5,127 nucleotides of DNA from Candidatus Doudnabacteria bacterium (lineage in GTDB: Bacteria > Patescibacteriota > Doudnabacteria > UBA920). Under the pieces are notes generated by a model. That model was given only the letters and a program-made list of their open reading frames with translations. It searched no databases and was not told the origin of the DNA. Both the position numbers and the translations under genes were made by a program. This document shows positions 4,762 to 5,127 of this stretch, piece by piece. Numbering within the stretch: the first letter of the stretch is position 1; every line of letters begins with the position of its first letter. The DNA lies in NCBI GenBank assembly GCA_016788805.1, contig JAEUSE010000084.1, positions 1 to 5,127 on the forward strand, given 5' to 3'.

Positions 4762-5127
4762 ATGGACATGTCTTTTTTAAAACGAGTAGGATTGGTGTTG
4801 GGCGAGTCTATAAATTCCATACATCAGCGATTTAAACAACATCGCTTATTCGGTCCGCTCGCCTTCGGATTACTCACGGTTTCTCTCTTGCTACCTCCGT
4901 TTGGCGGGGCGAGTACCGACGCTATAAAGTACGCAATGTTATTGTTTTCTGCGGCTTTAGTGTGCTTTTCCGTACGAAACGGTATGGAGGGGTTTACCGT
5001 ACGATGGGTGAATATTTGGGCATTCTTATTTATTCTGTGGGTTACTATTACAACAATCTTCGCTAGAGATTCGTTGTTTGCGCTTATCGGAGCGTATCCT
5101 CGGTACAATAGCTCATGGTTTCTATAC
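4762..5127 (+). CDS. Putative O-antigen ligase/Wzy_C-superfamily membrane protein (3' end cut by window)
   Basis: An open frame of 122 codons runs to the last base with no stop. Seen: a basic N-terminal stretch (about 1-28, FLKRVG...QRFKQHR), a hydrophobic span FGPLAFGLLTVSLLLPPF (30-47), a second span AIKYAMLLFSAALVCFSV (54-71), a third NIWAFLFILWVTITTIF (84-100), then ARDSLFALIGAYPRYNSSWFLY (101-122). In O-antigen ligase-like proteins I recall an early periplasmic segment of the form 'D..~S..G.y.R..G....l' after the third span, and this segment fits. The diagnostic Wzy_C loop would lie beyond the window, so the family call is tentative. Such enzymes move lipid-linked glycan to lipid A, protein or a growing polymer. 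ATG 4762 is chosen; ATG 4768 is the alternative. No strong Shine-Dalgarno is seen (GATGAG at 4744-4749 is 12 nt away) and no clear own promoter. Its place after a pilin is like TfpO pilin glycosyltransferases, but a terminator separates them. Confidence 0.6.
   Translation, partial: MDMSFLKRVGLVLGESINSIHQRFKQHRLFGPLAFGLLTVSLLLPPFGGASTDAIKYAMLLFSAALVCFSVRNGMEGFTVRWVNIWAFLFILWVTITTIFARDSLFALIGAYPRYNSSWFLY

Noticed and set aside
4742..4766. Promoter TTGATG / TATGGA for the ligase-like gene
   Set aside because: The spacing is 13 bp and the -10 would overlap the start codon.
1..5127. tRNA, rRNA, CRISPR array, insertion sequence or attachment site
   Set aside because: No cloverleaf, spaced repeat array, transposase or long terminal repeat pair was seen on reading both strands. 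The gaps are short and explained by terminators and promoters.

Overview
The window looks like a piece of a Candidate Phyla Radiation (Patescibacteria, Parcubacteria-like) genome. It carries a compact type IV pilus (T4P) locus, with all genes on the + strand. The assignment rests mainly on the pilin at 4253-4669. Its N-terminal segment (GFTLIELLVVIAIIGLL, followed by a SLNSARAK...RDAKRLADVRQI helix and a YFNDSGTYP turn) is the form I associate with Parcubacteria-type pilins. The short set of parts (two ATPases, one platform protein, one pilin, no secretin or alignment genes visible) fits the same group. The long reading frames contain no in-frame TGA and one gene ends in TGA, so the standard bacterial code applies. 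This argues against the Gracilibacteria/Absconditabacteria branch, which reads TGA as glycine. The lineage is inferred from memory of these families, not from a search.

Layout. 1-1344: PilB extension ATPase, cut by the window start. 1349-1726: a small CheY-like receiver-fold protein, 4 nt after pilB, that lacks the phosphorylation residues. 1762-2832: PilT retraction ATPase with an unusual Walker A loop. 2871-4076: PilC/GspF inner-membrane platform protein. 4090-4143: a strong intrinsic terminator closing this operon. 4170-4197: a good extended -10 promoter, followed by a palindrome at the predicted transcript start, a strong Shine-Dalgarno (SD) sequence and a TTG-started pilin gene (4253-4669). 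4689-4738: a second GC-rich terminator. 4762-5127: the start of a multi-membrane-span protein, probably of the O-antigen ligase/Wzy_C superfamily, cut by the window end.

How the genes work together. PilB powers pilin addition on the PilC platform and PilT powers pilin removal, so this pilus should be retractile. Pilin is needed in far larger amounts than the motors, and it sits in its own unit with its own promoter, strong ribosome site and flanking terminators. The pseudo-receiver between the two motor genes is the least explained part and may control or scaffold the motors. The ligase-like protein after the pilin could glycosylate the pilin, as TfpO/PglL enzymes of the same superfamily do, or could act on cell-surface polysaccharide. 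No prepilin peptidase, PilM/N/O, tRNA, CRISPR array or mobile element is visible.
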